A DNA stretch of 64,000 nt, taken from contig CM059622.1 in assembly GCA_030435675.1 (NCBI GenBank), positions 9,238,001-9,302,000 of the forward strand, in the 5' to 3' direction. Of this stretch, positions 36,325 through 48,600 are shown in pieces (within the stretch, counting starts at the first letter, position 1; each line of letters starts with the position of its first letter). The position numbers and the translations under genes were made by a program. The notes below the pieces were generated by a model. It was not told where the DNA came from. It did not search any database and saw only the letters and a list, made by a program, of their open reading frames with translations. Source of the DNA: Steinernema hermaphroditum. Its lineage: Eukaryota; Nematoda; Chromadorea; Rhabditida; Steinernematidae.

Positions 36325-38050
36325 TCGCCACGTCGAAGAAGCGGTGATGAATTGCACGGGACTGAGGAAGGTTCGAGGAGAAGTCGCCACCGGGAGAAGA
36401 CGCATAGTCCAGCTGCGCGACAATAACGGAAACCTCTACTCGACGAAGACGCAGATCCACGAGGTCATCAAGAACTTCTACGAAGAACTATATGCCTCCA
36501 CTGTGAACGTCGAATACGAAGCTTCCGAAGAGCCAGAAGAGTGTCCAGAAATCATGCCGGGAGAAGTTGAAGAAGCGATGAGAAGAATGAAGACTGGAAG
36601 AAGCCCAGGGAGGGACAAGGTTACGGTTGAAATGCTGAAACTTGCGAAAGACAGTATTCTCGGCTCTCTGACTGGAATCCTGAACTGGTGCCTGAGAAAC
36701 TGTGCGGTTCCGGAGAAGATGGCAGACGCGTCGACCATTCTGCTGTTCAAGAAGGGCGATCCGATGCAGCTGAAGAACTACAGACCAATCTCCTTGCTCT
36801 CCGCAGTGTATAAAATCCTGACTAAGGTAATTGTCACTCGGATTGAGCGGATTTTGGACGCTGAGCAGCCGGAGGAGCAAGCGGGATTCCGAAGAAACTA
36901 CTCCACCGTCGACCACCTTCAAGCTATCAACCTTCTGGTGGAGAAGACGCGCGAATACCGGATACCGCTCTTCATCGCTTTCGTCGACTTTGAGAAGGCG
37001 TTCGACTCCGTGGAAATCAACGCTGTATGGAACGCAATCAAGCGCCAAGGAGTTCCGGCCGCGATCATCAATCTGCTACAGAAGATCTATGGTCAGGCCG
37101 CGTCCTACATACAACTTGGTGAAGAACGGGTGCCGATCAAGATCCAGCGAGGAGTCCGGCAGGGCGACACCATCAGCCCGAAACTCTTCACGGCGACGCT
37201 CGAAGAAGTCTTCAGAGAGCTCGAATGGGAAGATTTCGGGATCAACATCAGTGGTACGAAGCTCTCAAATCTTCGATTTGCAGACGATATCGCGTTGATC
37301 GCCAACACGGAAGAAGAGCTGCAGCAGATGGTGACAGAACTCGACGAAGCGTCCAGAAGAAGCGGTCTTAGAATGAACCGGGAGAAGACAAAGATTCTGG
37401 CCACAGAGGAAGCGTTGATTCGCCTGAACGGAGAAGTAATCGAACAAGTAGAAGCCTTCGTCTACTTGGGACAAGAAGTCAGGCTGAGAAGAGACCACTA
37501 CAAGGAGATCACCCGAAGAATTCAGAGCGGATGGAACGTCTTCAGACGATACACGGACTTCCTGACCTCCAGAAGCGTTCTGATGCGATGGAAACGAAGA
37601 CTATTCGACCAGTGCGTTCTTCCCGCCATGCTCTATGGATCCGAAACCTGGTCCCTCACGAAGTCAGCGAGGAAGAAGCTTGCGACCGCTCAACGACGGA
37701 TGGAGAGGCGAATGGTCGGAGTCCGTCTAATAGACAGAAAGAGCAACGAGTGGCTCCGGGGCGTCACGAAGGTAAAGGACATCGACGAAGCCGCAAGAAG
37801 AAGAAAGTGGAACTTCGCCTGGAAGATGGCGAACGGAAGCCCGGAAAAGTGGTCCAGCCGACTAGAGGAATGGCGTCCCCCCGTGAAGAGGCCCCTCGGA
37901 AGACCACGGACCCGATGGATTGATGAGTTCACGAAGAAGCTAGGCAGCAGAAGATGGAAACACCGAGCGCGACAAGAAGCCAGAGGACATTGGATAAATA
38001 TGGGGTGCGACAACATGTAATATGTTTGATATCGTAATAAAATTCAAATT
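36325..38050 (+). mobile_element. 5'-truncated RTE retrotransposon copy with intact RT frame
   Basis: Flanked by the 10-bp duplication CTTGCAAGTG at 36315-36324 and 38051-38060, showing insertion into the family B element. The open frame (36344-38020) is about 558 residues: a linker, then RT blocks (KNYRPISLLSAVYKILTKVI, VDFEKAFDSVE, QRGVRQGDTISPKLF, FADDIAL) and the RTE C-terminal region ending MGCDNM. The endonuclease is missing, as expected from 5' truncation during target-primed reverse transcription. The intact frame suggests a fairly recent insertion. Confidence 0.93.
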
Positions 38051-38060
38051 CTTGCAAGTG

Positions 38061-38475
38061 TACGGTGAAACATTTTACGCGGAGATTGAGGCGAGACTAG
38101 GGGCAAACAGTAGGCCTAGTTGAGTATATAAACTGTGCAAAAAATCAGCTGCCCATATGCGTTCTATACCCGTCAAAAGACGATCCAGTATTCTTTCCAA
38201 GCAACTAGAAATCCGTTTCCCACCAGCGGTTCCCAAGTGGTCTATTGTGTACTTAAGGTCTCTCTGATAGTCGGATAGCGATCTATTGGATCGTTGACCT
38301 AGGTTGCTGGATGAACACTTTGCAACCACAGAGAAGGAGAAAGAATACTGGATCGTCTTTTGACGGGTATAGAACGCATATGGGCAGCTGATTTTTTGCA
38401 GAGTTCATATACTCAACTAGGCCTACTGTTTTCCCCTAGTCTCGCCTCAATATCCGCGTAAAATATTTCACCGTA
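38061..38475. repeat. Internal inverted repeat of family B
   Basis: 38061-38215 is nearly the reverse complement of 38335-38475 (shared GGATCGTCTTTTGACGGGTA and CTCAACTAGGCCTACTGTTT). The related sequence in copy 2 lies at 50530-50720 without its partner. A long hairpin could form. Confidence 0.8.
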
Positions 38476-38593
38476 CACTTGCAAGGAGGATCAAAATATT
38501 GGTAGCATTCATAACTGGAGTTGGGATACGATTGAGCACGATGAAGAAATCAAATTTAAATATGTAGAGGAAGTGAAGAGAAAAAATATGGGC

Positions 38594-38660
38594 CCGAGCG
38601 AAGTCGAACCTGAACTACAAAAATGGCAATCAAGGCATTATCCAGTTCGTCCATACGCCC
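38594..38660 (-). other. tRNA-like pol III module, family B right arm
   Basis: Inverted copy of the left-arm module, with GGTTCGACTTCGCTCGG on the minus strand followed by ATATTTTTTC. Confidence 0.6.
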
Positions 38661-38927
38661 GTTCTTATCGACGTTGCCGAAGTCGACTATATTCACATGG
38701 GCCTAACTTTCAAAGGGTGTTTAGGTAGTGAACCTTGATTGAGGGCACGGGATTCGGTGTGCGCGTGATTGCCCACACCAAGCTCTATCACTCCCACCAT
38801 ATCTCATCCCGATCCTCGTCGGGCACTTGGCAACATTCCCTTGTCAGTAACAACAATCAACAGTGGGTAACAACAAACGATCGAACAAAAACAATTAACA
38901 GGCTAACGGCCATCAAAGAGAGCTTCA

Positions 38928-40545
38928 CAGGTGTTTGAACACGGAGGACGCTGTTGGCACCGTTGCGGTTGACACCTCCACGTAAGCATTCAGTGTTTCT
39001 TGACGCTTCCATCGGCCAAACCTCATTACTTCGTCTATCCGCGCGCCGTTGGCAATGGCTGCTGTCGCTGAACCACCTCGAAATCCATGTAATGTCAGGT
39101 TCTTCCGTAATCCGAGCGACGAGCTGACTCGTATGAGTTCTCTTCGAGCGACGTCGTAAGTCATGTGGTCTTCTGGCCTGTTGAGGCTCGGGAACAAGTT
39201 GTTAGCCATCTACGAAGGAGTTGCACAGAGCAGAACGGAGAAGAGGACTTCTGGACGGCACGATCCGAGGGCTTCCTTCTTTGTTTGTCTTATCCTTGAC
39301 AATCGCCAGCTCCAATCCTGTACTTGAAAACTTCGCGTGTTCTTTCTTGAGCCGAAGACCTTCGGATGGACTGTCGCGACAACCCTGTCGCGATGTTCCT
39401 TTTTATCGCTTATCATTGTATTTCTACTAATATCTGCACATTTAGTGCCATGTTCTGTTGTTTTAACCTGCCTGATGGATGTTCCATCACACCTACGATG
39501 TCTACGATGCGCCGAAACTGAATGTCTGAAGTCTACGAAACGCCGTTTGATTGCGTCAGCCTGGTCTTGCCACGATTTCTACCGTCAACGGATTCGAGAA
39601 CATTCTGTCGGCTGCAGCGTGAAGATTTGCCGCGGAGTCTTCGAGTTGGAAGCGACGACTGAAGTCCAGGCGGTTCGAACTTGTTGTTCGATCATTGGAT
39701 CGTTGAGTTTTTGTGTGAATCACTGTAGATTCGTTGTTGTAGTTTGGTGCAGTCCAGAGGGACAATTCATAAAGATTGAAAAGATAAGCACCGTTGTTGT
39801 TCGTTGTATCTTGCGCGACCAGTGTCCGTGTTTCGTCACGGTGCTTGGAGCAAGATCCGCACCATTTATTGTCGTCGTATCACTGAGGATTTTACCGCGT
39901 GGCAGCAGTCATTTACGTATCTTCATTGTTTGAAGACGTTTATCTCTGTTTTGGCGAGCATCCTATCACGTAGTGAACATCGGTTGCGTGGAACGTATAA
40001 CGGGCAGATTCCTGTTGTGATCAACGTATTTCTGTTGTGGCAAGTTTACGTAAGAACCGTTTCCCACATGGACGAAGACACGCTGCGTACAGGATTGCCA
40101 ACAAGGCTATAATCCGAAGATCTCTCCAGCGACTGCCATCCTGCAATTCGACGCATTTCCTCGCTGGATACTTTCGTACGATGTATAGAGGGCGCCGCAG
40201 ATCTTCTAACACCTTCCAAGAACGCGCTGATCCAGATGGATTCGGCAGGGTTGATGCCTCGCCCAAACTTGAAATACCACTTGAGGGCGGACGATGCGGC
40301 TTGAACGACAGACAGGGAATGAGACTGATTGAGTAGGACTCCCAGATATGCCAAGATTGCAGCTTCAGATGGCGGGTCTTCTGCTCGCTCTCGCCACTTG
40401 TAAAATTTGTGGACCGCCGCCTGGTAAGGAACCCTTGTGGACTGCTCGCGGGAGGCTTCGAGTGCCGTCAGCAGACATTTCGATACTTCGGGTGACGCGA
40501 AGGGACTAACTGCCTTGCTGATCTCGTCGAACGGACCTATAACGC
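38928..40545 (-). pseudogene. Tyrosine recombinase, decayed
   Basis: The C-terminal catalytic part (39400-38928) reads FSSTGLELAIVKDKTNK and then, after a frame change near 39205, LTLHGFRGGSATAAI, VMRFGRWKRQETLNAYVE: the K, HxxR, H/W and Tyr boxes of phage-integrase-type recombinases. The N-terminal part (40545-40070) has the helical core-binding domain (PYQAAVHKFYKWRERAED, ALKWYFKFGRGINP), and after another frame change RIIALLAILYAACLR, the first Arg box. About 590 nt without matching sequence lies between the Arg and Lys boxes, an intron or insertion. Such recombinases occur in DIRS/PAT, Crypton and related elements; I cannot tell which. Confidence 0.7.
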
Positions 40546-40936
40546 TGCATATAGTCCAAACGTTAACCAGGGACGGGATGGGAGGGAGCTAACCGTAAAA
40601 GAGTAATTTACCAAAATTACGAGTGAACTTATAGAGCAAGATAAAGAAACTCGCCGTCGGTTTTCGTTGCTACGCACTGCGAAAACCGAACCTGCCACAG
40701 TTGCTAATTGCTGATACTCAGCAAGACCCCGCTACAAGACCCCGGTTGATTCTGACTACTACGACGAAATAGTCATTTTAATCTGACTATATGTGACGGC
40801 CTTTTCTGAATAAAACGGAGGCAACTACTGTGTACCCGGGTCCTCAAACGATCGGACTGAGGCGACCTGTTGTCCTATACGGTAGTCTGTTGTCCTTCGC
40901 TGTTTGCGCTGGCAGACGCTTGTTTGTGCTGAGCAC
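40546..40936. other. Non-coding segment
   Basis: AT-rich stretch between the recombinase remnant and the hAT-like element; nothing recognisable. Confidence 0.35.
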
Positions 40937-41847
40937 CAGGGGTGGGCAATAGGTCGCTCCGATTTGGGGGGGGGGGTCGGTTACCATTCGGAGCCGACCG
41001 TCTGCGCGGAGCGGTGCGATATAAGCGCAGACGACAAGCTGACTATGTGTCTTAAATACGAAGCTGACTTGAAAAAGCTGATTTCGAGATTCAAATGTCA
41101 AATGTTTGGACCTCGTTTTAGGGCACTTCCCATTCACGGGGGGGTATATAACCCCATATATTCTTGTACTCCATGGTGTGCTCTACAAGAATAGATTCAC
41201 CGTTTGTTTTGTTCTTTGGATCATTTTTATGGAATTATTTAGTCTGGAACACTATCGAACAACGTAAGGGGTCTTAAAACATCGACCTTGCTGTTAGGTG
41301 GGAATTGTTTTTACCGATGTCCTGCGATCTAGCCAGTCGTATTCAGCATACACTCATCTACAACAATATGAATAAGGCTCTGAAGTCACACTGTCGTTGG
41401 GGTGTAAAAGTACTCTTATAATAAGATCATAAATTTCCGTCAAAAGTACCGTAATCTTTTGGCTTAGTTTTAGGTCCTTTTTTGTGCACGGGGAGGGGGG
41501 ATGACCCTACCCAGTCTTGTTCGCCATGGAGTCCTCTACAAGACTGTATGCACCGTTTGGTGTGCCCCTTGGCCCGAAATTGAGTAAAAGTCGAAAAGTG
41601 TTAAAAAAGTCGATTTTACAATTTCGACCTGTTCCGAGGGTAGTGACTCTACGTAGATCCCACGTGACCCCACTTACACTGTTCAGAATTGTCTCCTCTA
41701 CAATATGCTGTATAACTTTCGGCAGTTTCAGCAAGCCTTAAGGTGTAAAAGTGGTCAAAACCACGACCAATTGCCACCAAGTGCTCCCGCAACGATATCC
41801 CTGACCGATCATGACGTCGCTCTGAGAGCGACCTTTGCCCACCCCTG
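40937..41847. mobile_element. hAT-like MITE
   Basis: Starts CAGGGGTGGGCAATAGGTCGC and ends with the inverse (GCGACCTTTGCCCACCCCTG). It is flanked by a perfect 8-bp duplication, CTGAGCAC, at 40929-40936 and 41848-41855. Both terminal CAGGGGTGGGC and an 8-bp duplication are hallmarks of hAT elements. No transposase frame is present in its 911 bp. Confidence 0.93.
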
Positions 41848-42110
41848 CTGAGCACCCGCACCCGTTGCTAGTGGAGCTCGGTCCTGCAACGATGTGTCTT
41901 ACTGAACGAGGGGCGTGGTCAGTCGCTTTCGAATTCGCCCCTGTTTCGCGGCTTTCGTTTTTCCGTGAAATCCAAGGTTTTCTCTCATTCTGTGGCACCT
42001 TCTTCTTTGTTTTGCGTTGTGCTTAAACGTCACAGTCGCACTATGTGGTCGCACTATATATTCCGCCAGTCGAATTGCCTTGAATGTCCTTCTTGTATTT
42101 CAGGAAGGAG

Positions 42111-42712
42111 ATGGCCGATGAATTCTCATCTGCAGCCGCCTCCGATATCGCCGCTCAGCTCCAGGATGACCCGGCCCGTTACATTAATGACCCGAATATC
42201 GAGATCGCATGGGTTCACAAGACCGTCGAGAGGGCCAACATCCACATGAACCTCCTTCTGAAATGCGACACTCAGAAGCTCACTCTCCACAGCCGCCAAC
42301 AGGAGATCTACGAGAAATTCCGCGAGGCTTTTCCTGATATGCAGGTCGAAAAAGTTCGTTCCATCATTTTCTGCTTTAACGTCCAATTCGTGCAGGTTGG
42401 AGAATCCCAACTGAAAGGAGCGACAAAGCAAAAGTGGTTCGAATTCTGTGAGCAGTTCAAGGACGTCGAGGATTACAACATGGGAACCCTCTTCCGAATG
42501 GACGCCGAAGGTGTGTACAACGAGGCCAACACAATCATCGTACCGAAGGTAGTTGTGGCTAGAGCGATTACAGAGTGTAAATGCACATATTTCAGATTAT
42601 CCACATGGCGATTGAGATCACCCGGAACAAGGAAGGAGTAAATAAGAAGTCCAAGGAAAAGTACACAAAAGAGTACGCGCGATCTCAGCGCGAAGACTCC
42701 AATCGTTGTTGA
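42111..42712 (+). CDS. PBDC1-family protein
   Basis: Exons 42111-42353, 42396-42548 and 42596-42712, all phase 0, 170 aa. The sequence matches the PBDC1 domain through its length: DPARYINDPNIEIAWVHK near residue 20, TQKLTLHSRQQEIYEKFREAFP, the KQKWFEFCEQFKDVEDYNMG block with GTLFRMDAEG, and NTIIVPKIIHMAIEITRNKEG. The name comes from a polysaccharide-biosynthesis domain label; PBDC1 proteins act in the cytosol and have been linked to HSP70 chaperone function in other eukaryotes, but the exact role is not settled. The ATG lies 7 nt after TTGTATTTCAG, a probable trans-splice site. The donor of intron 1 is GTTCGT. Confidence 0.9.
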
Positions 42713-42878
42713 TACTCGTTTTGTTGTTACGTTTATTGTTGTAGATTTTATTGGGATGTTGAACCTAATTTCTATTGCGTGTTCGTCCGCGTTGTGGTCC
42801 TTTCCATCACTCGATATCTTTATATGTTTCTGTCTTATGGATGTTTTTATCTATGAATTTCCGTCTTTCAGCCTAGAA

Positions 42879-44292
42879 ATGGCAGGTTTGGGGTCCACAG
42901 GAAGCATCTTCAGCAGTGCTCCTGCTTCTACGGCTAGCGTTGGTCTTGGAGGAACGACGATCGCAGGACTCGGAGGAAATGCCAGCCAAGCAGCCACTGG
43001 CGCCCGCACTGACAAATCTGGCGTTGAGAACCCGCTCGATGCATTTGTCGAAGATGGTCTACAACAACTTTTTAACGCTTTAAAGCATGGCTTTGGTTTA
43101 AGGGATCTGCTGATACTGGAGTTTTAGGGACAAGATAAAGGCCAACCAGGCCGCTCTGGATACGTTTGCACTGGAATCTACTACGGATCCTTTGAAATTG
43201 GAGGAAAAATTGAACACCGTGCGCCAAAATGTCGGCGAACTGAAGACCCAGATGACTTCGCTTGATCGTCAAGTCACAAGTAAGAATTCGCTCTGTCTTA
43301 GCTCTCTCTAACACCTTTTGCAGCTATCGCCGACAAGTCCAAAATTGATCGCAGCATTGCTAATCAGGCTACCATGCGACAGAATCATTTGACGAAGGGG
43401 ACTAAATACGGTTTGGAGCAGTCAGTCCAGTGAGTTGGGTAGAGAATGTTCATGTATTGAGTGACTTTTCCAGTTACATGGACAGTATTGTGGACACTTA
43501 TGAAGACACCATCATGAACCACCATGAGTCCCTCAACAATGTCGAAAGCTTCATAAGGTCACGATTGGCGGCGCTCGACAGCAAGAGCGAAGCGCTGAAC
43601 GTGGAATCGGGACTGCAACAGCACTGCACTCGCTTCGAATCCCTCTTCAGGAGATCTGCGTCCAAGATTTTTGAAAACGACGAGAATATGAAGCGAATCA
43701 AGGCTGATTTCCTCAGCGTTCGAAGAAGAAAGTACGGTCAGTACACCAAAGATCCGTTCAAATCAGCAGCGCCCAAGAATGTCGACAACAAGGAGAATCT
43801 CCCCCTACTCAAAGGTTTGTTAGCATTAGCTCTCTGCAACGTAACTTCGTGTTTAAGCCGACCAAACGTTCCCGTCGCAAACTACGTTGATGCGTATTGG
43901 TCAGAGTGTTCCGAAGGTTGCAGCAGCACCAGGTACTACAGGAACAGGAGTCGGCTTCGGCACCACGGGTACCAGCTCGCTGTTCGGAGCCCCCCCCAAG
44001 CCAACTATAGCCCCCTTCACCTTCAACACTGCTGCCACTTCAACGGTTTCCACGGCAGGATCGCTCTTCAACAAGCCCTTCGGTGCGACACCCACAACTA
44101 CAACAGCCGCTTCGTCCCTGTTTGGTAAGATAACCGAGCGTGCGGCGCTTTAATAATTCAACAGGTAAAGGTACAACCACCTCCACCGCGACTTCTTCGG
44201 CACCATCGGCGTTCCCCTTTAGCAACACGTTGAATTCATCGGTCAGCGGGACGCTTTTCGGAGGCTCGGCCAGTAAACCCTTCGGCAAATGA
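42879..44292 (+). CDS. npp-4: FG-repeat nucleoporin of the central channel (NUP58/45-like)
   Basis: Exons 42879-43084, 43128-43279, 43324-43429, 43474-43814, 43858-44124 and 44165-44292 join in phase, about 399 aa. The N-terminal ~45 residues and the C-terminal ~120 are Gly/Ser/Thr-rich with FG-type repeats (SSLFGAPP, SLFNKPFGA, GTLFGG, KPFGK); the middle is coiled coil (EEKLNTVRQNVGELKTQM, HYMDSIVDTYEDTIM). This FG-helix-FG layout and size fit NUP58/NUP45 (C. elegans NPP-4), a partner of NUP54 and NUP62; NUP62 itself is less likely. The first intron has no usable GT donor: the phase-correct boundary is AA|GCATGG, a GC-AG intron of 43 nt. It starts 167 nt after PBDC1, with TCTTTCAG 8 nt upstream of the ATG. 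Confidence 0.75.
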
Positions 44293-44419
44293 ATTGTGAA
44301 TTAATTTTATTGTGTTGTGCGTGTGATCTTGAGAATTTGTTCTTGTTTGTGGAGGTGAACGTTTGATCGTCACCTTCTTTTATCTCGTAACGAATTGAGG
44401 AAACAAACGTTTGATCCGG

Positions 44420-45506
44420 TCACAGCTTGCTCGTGACTGCGGTCATCAGCCATCCGGGAACCTTGATCCAGCGGGGCAAATAAGTGGAAAATCGGGCGCT
44501 GTATGAGGTCAATTTGAGGAGCGCCGAGGCGGAGCGGAGACTGCTGGGCTGGCGTCCGTCGATGTCCACGAATCCGTACTCGTCGCCGAGATCGGCGGTG
44601 ATGAGCACCCTTCCCGTCTTCCTGATCACCGAGGGATCCGACGCCAGCGCCACGACTGCTTTGCCCGCATATTCCGTGGTTTCGCCGTCCTTGAACATCT
44701 CCTGAATCTGCTCCTGAAAGTCTTCCATGACCAGAGATTCGAGTTAAGGCCGCCTACGAGCGTCAAAGTTGTCATGGAGCCTCCGGCGCTCTGGAACGAC
44801 CCCACAGTGTCTTCGTCCTCTAACATCTTGCCGATGAGTTCGGTTCGGACGAGGCCAGGCCACAGCGACACCACGGTGACTCCAGTTCCTTTCAGCTCCA
44901 GAGCCATATCTTGAGCCATGCGGTCATTGGCGCATTTTCCGACACCATATGCAGGGCAAAAGAGATAGGAGAGGCCACCCACGCTGCTAATGTTGACAAT
45001 GAGCCCAGAGAAGCGCTCGATCATGATGCGGGCGGCATGGACGCTGCAGAAGTAGTGGTTTCGGAGGCCCACGTTGTTAACGGCGTCCCACAGGTCGGGC
45101 TCGCACTCCCAGAAGCGCTTCGTCACGTTCTCGGCGATCTTGTGCACCGCCGAGTAGGCGTTGTTCACCAGGATATCCAGCACTCCACCTGTCTCCGCTC
45201 GGATCTTCTGGAAGAGGTGCTCCACTTGGTTTACATCGCCGTGGTCAACAAAGACGGCGATCCCCTTTCCTCCCCGGGCGGTCACTTCTGAGGAAGCAGA
45301 AGATGAGAGGAGCCGCTTCTGCACAACGTACCGTCGGCGGTCTTCTGGAGAGTCGGGAGGTCGGCATCAGTGGCAGAAGATGACTCAGCGGGAGAGCGTC
45401 CGGTGATGTAAACCGTTGCACCGGCTTCGCCAAGCTGCAACGCAATACCACGACCGATGCCCCGCGAACCGCCAGTGACAAGCGCGATTTTTCCTTGCAA
45501 CGCCAT
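44420..45506 (-). CDS. Short-chain dehydrogenase/reductase, DHRS1-like
   Basis: NAD(P)H-dependent oxidoreductase; DHRS1 relatives reduce steroids and other carbonyls at the ER. Exons 45506-45332, 45287-44758 and 44713-44420. The Rossmann motif TGGSRGIG is at residues 11-18, followed by ATVYITGRS. NNAYSAV replaces NNAG as in DHRS1. The catalytic Ser is in NISSVGG and the catalytic pair is YGVGK (YxxxK), then SLWPGLVRTEL. The C-terminus (VVALASDPSVIRKTGRVLI, GWLMTAV) aligns with the DHRS1 extension. CCTTTCAG sits 9 nt upstream of the ATG. The stop codon of MOCS2B is 173 nt upstream on the same strand, so the gene is probably the last in an operon. Confidence 0.92.
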
Positions 45507-45678
45507 CGAAGAAGCTGAAAGGCGAAAGTGAGAGAACAGGCAGAGAGGAGAAATCGAAGGCTCGAAGGCCACACTACACTACGCACTACACTCCAAGGGG
45601 CACTAATCGTTTATACTCCAAAACACAGTAACTCGAGGAACGAAACGGAACAGAGTCGACCCGAAATGACGAGGGAAA

Positions 45679-48600
45679 TCACTTGGAACAGCAGCAGCCT
45701 CCGTCTGTTCGGGACTCAAGGTTTTCTTTCCAGGAGCAGGAGCCGTCTCCGTAGATTTCCTGAAACGACTTACAAGGGAATGTTGCCAAGTGGCAGACGC
45801 GGATTGCATCGGTTGCATCGTTGTGAAATTTTATGGTGGGGTGATTTGAATTTTTGTACGGTTTGCGGGGGGGTTTTAGGGGGTGTGGAGTGGTGCGTTT
45901 TGGATGAAATTTTGGGGTAATGATCCTTAGGGAGGTAACTAAATTTTAATGAAAAAATTTTTTGGAAACGTTGATTGGAGTTAAAGATACGGTAGGTTTT
46001 AGGCAAATTTGAAAAAAAATCGATTTTTCTGTAGGAAAAAATCTTGCGGGTGTGGTTTTTGGTGCATATTGTAGAGCGTGAAAATGCGCATAAAGTCTAT
46101 TGAGCAGATTTTGCTCAAAAAAATTAGAAAAAAAGAAAAAAAATATTTTCACAAAAAAATGACCTTCAATAAAAAGCCTAAGGATCTGTGGATTCACGTT
46201 TGTTCTGTGTGAGCTTGGTATCAAAAGAAAGCCCATTAAATTCCGCACACTTTGTCGTTGGGGATTTTGGAAATTCGAATTCCTCGCAGAGAAATCAACG
46301 AATTAAGTTTTAGTGCGGTTTTGGTTCAGTTTTGGTTCGGTGGATGGTGGAGGATTGCGAAAGCGTTGTGAAGCGGTTGGTGGGTCTTGGAACGATTCGC
46401 CTGTGCCGCAGGGGCATGTTGCGGGCGAACGAGCGAGCGAAGCGAGCGTCGACCTGTTGCGCAGTTCCTTTTCACTTTTTTCAACTAACCTCACTTTTCC
46501 ACAACTTTCACCCAGTTAACCTGTCGCGCAGCCCCCACCCAGGCTAGTCGGCCAAATTATATTTTTGGGTGTTGTAATTTTTGTGATCCACTTTGGGGGT
46601 GCTTAGGTGGGGTGGTTTGGTGTGTTTGGGACGAAATTTTGTATGCAGTGTCTCTAGGGGCGTAACTAGAAGTGTGTAAAATTTCGGACCGCTATCGTGT
46701 CAGGAGCCCGAGTTAGGCCTGATGTTATGGTTTTTCAATAAAAATTCAAAATAAAATGGTTAAAAATTTTTGTAACAGTGATGTTAGTATCATTTTGAAG
46801 AGCAAAAAATTTTGAGAAAGTGCGATTTCTTCGATTTTGCTTAAAAAATTTAGAAAAAAAGATAAAAATCGTTTTTGACTTTTCGACCAGTGAAGTTGCG
46901 GCCGTTTTCAACTCCTTCAGGAGGTGTCTTTTCGACATAATTTTGGTATCATTCGATAGAGCTGTTCAATATCTACAGAACTTATCCGTTTTATTTTTTT
47001 GATTCGCGTTAAATAAAAAGATATGCGTCAAAACAGAAAATTTTGGTGGTGACGGAAGTTGGAGGTCGCGAAATCGGGTGGTCCCGACACGATTCGCCTG
47101 TGTGCGCAGGGGCATTGCAGACGGACGAGCGAGCGAAGCGAGCGTCGACCTGTTGCACAGCCGCTTTTCATTTTTTGCTATTCTTTTTGATGTTAACCTG
47201 TTGCACAGCGGTAACCTTACTTTTTTCAACTTAACAAACGGAAATTAACCTGTCGCGCAGCCCAGGCTAGTCGGCCAAATTATATTTTTGGGTGTTGTAA
47301 TTTTTGTGATCCACTTTGGGGGTGCTTAGGTGGGGTGGTTTGGTGTGTTTGGGACGAAATTTTGTATGCATTGTCTGTAGGGGCGTAACTAGAAGTGTGT
47401 AAAATTTCGGACCGCTATCGTGTCAGGAGCCCGAGTTAGGCCTGATGTTATGGTTTTTCAATAAAAATTCAAAATAAAATGGTTAAAAATTTTTGTAACA
47501 GTGATATTAGTATCATTTTGAAGAGCAAAAAATTTTGAGAAAGTGCGATTTCTTCGATTTTGCTTAAAAAATTTAGAAAAGAAGATAAAAATCGTTTTTG
47601 ACTTTTCGACCAGTGAAGTTGCGGCCGTTTTCAACTCCTTCAGGAGGTGTCTTTTCGACATAATTTTGGTATCATTCGATAGAGCTGTTCAATATCTACA
47701 GAACTTATCCGTTTTATTTTTTTGATTCGCGTTAAATAAAAAGATATGCGTCAAAACAGAAAATTTTGGTGGTGACGGAAGTTGGAGGTCGCGAAATCGG
47801 GTGGTCCCGACACGATTCGCCTGTGTGCGCAGGGGCATTGCAGACGGACGAGCGAGCGAAGCGAGCGTCGACCTGTTGCACAGCCGCTTTTCATTTTTTG
47901 CTATTCTTTTTGATGTTAACCTGTTGCACAGCGGTAACCTTACTTTTTTCAACTTAACAAACGGAAGTTAACCTGTCGCGCAGCCCAGGCTAGTCGGCCT
48001 TATATATGTATGTGTTGGGAAATTTTTGTGATCCAGTTTGGGGGTGCTTAGGGGGGGTGGTTTGGTGTGTTGGGGCTGAAATTTTAATGAGAGTTTCTCT
48101 AGGGGCGGAACTCTAAGTGTGTAAAATTTTAGGCCCAAATCGTGTCAGGAGCCCGAGTTAGGCCTGATTTTATGGTTTTTCAATAAAAATTCAAAATAAA
48201 TTCGTAGAAAAATTTTCTAATAGTAAGCTTAGTATCATTTTGAAGAACAAAAAATTTTGAGAAAGTGCGATTTCTTCGATTTTGCTTAAAAAATTTAGAA
48301 AAAAAGATAAAAATCGTTTTTGACATCTCGACCAGTGAAGTTCCGGCCGTTTTCAACTCCTTCAGGAAACATTTTTTCGGGATAATTTTGGTATCATTCG
48401 ATAGAGCTGTTCAAAATCTACAGAACTTATCGGAAGGATTTTTTTGATTCGCGCTAAATAAAAAGATATGCATCAAAACAGAAAATTTTGGTGATGAACG
48501 AAGTGGGAGATAGCGAAATCGGTGGGTCCCGACACGATTCGCCTGCGCGGACAGGGGCATTGCAGACGAACGAGCGAGCGAAGCGAGCGTCGACCTGTTG

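Larger units (their letters stand above)
35957..38843. mobile_element. TIR element, family B copy 1, with an inserted RTE copy
   Basis: Terminal inverted repeats of about 365 bp: 35957-36324 against 38476-38843, beginning CAAGGGAATGTTGCCAAGTG. Each arm contains a tRNA-like module followed by a T6 run. The interior holds a later retrotransposon insertion (36325-38050) and a smaller inverted repeat (38061-38475). No transposase is encoded. The flanks do not show a clear target duplication. Confidence 0.88.

Noticed and set aside
39337..39933. Plus-strand frame of 198 codons in the recombinase region
   Set aside because: It is antisense to the tyrosine recombinase and its inserted segment, and shows no domain.
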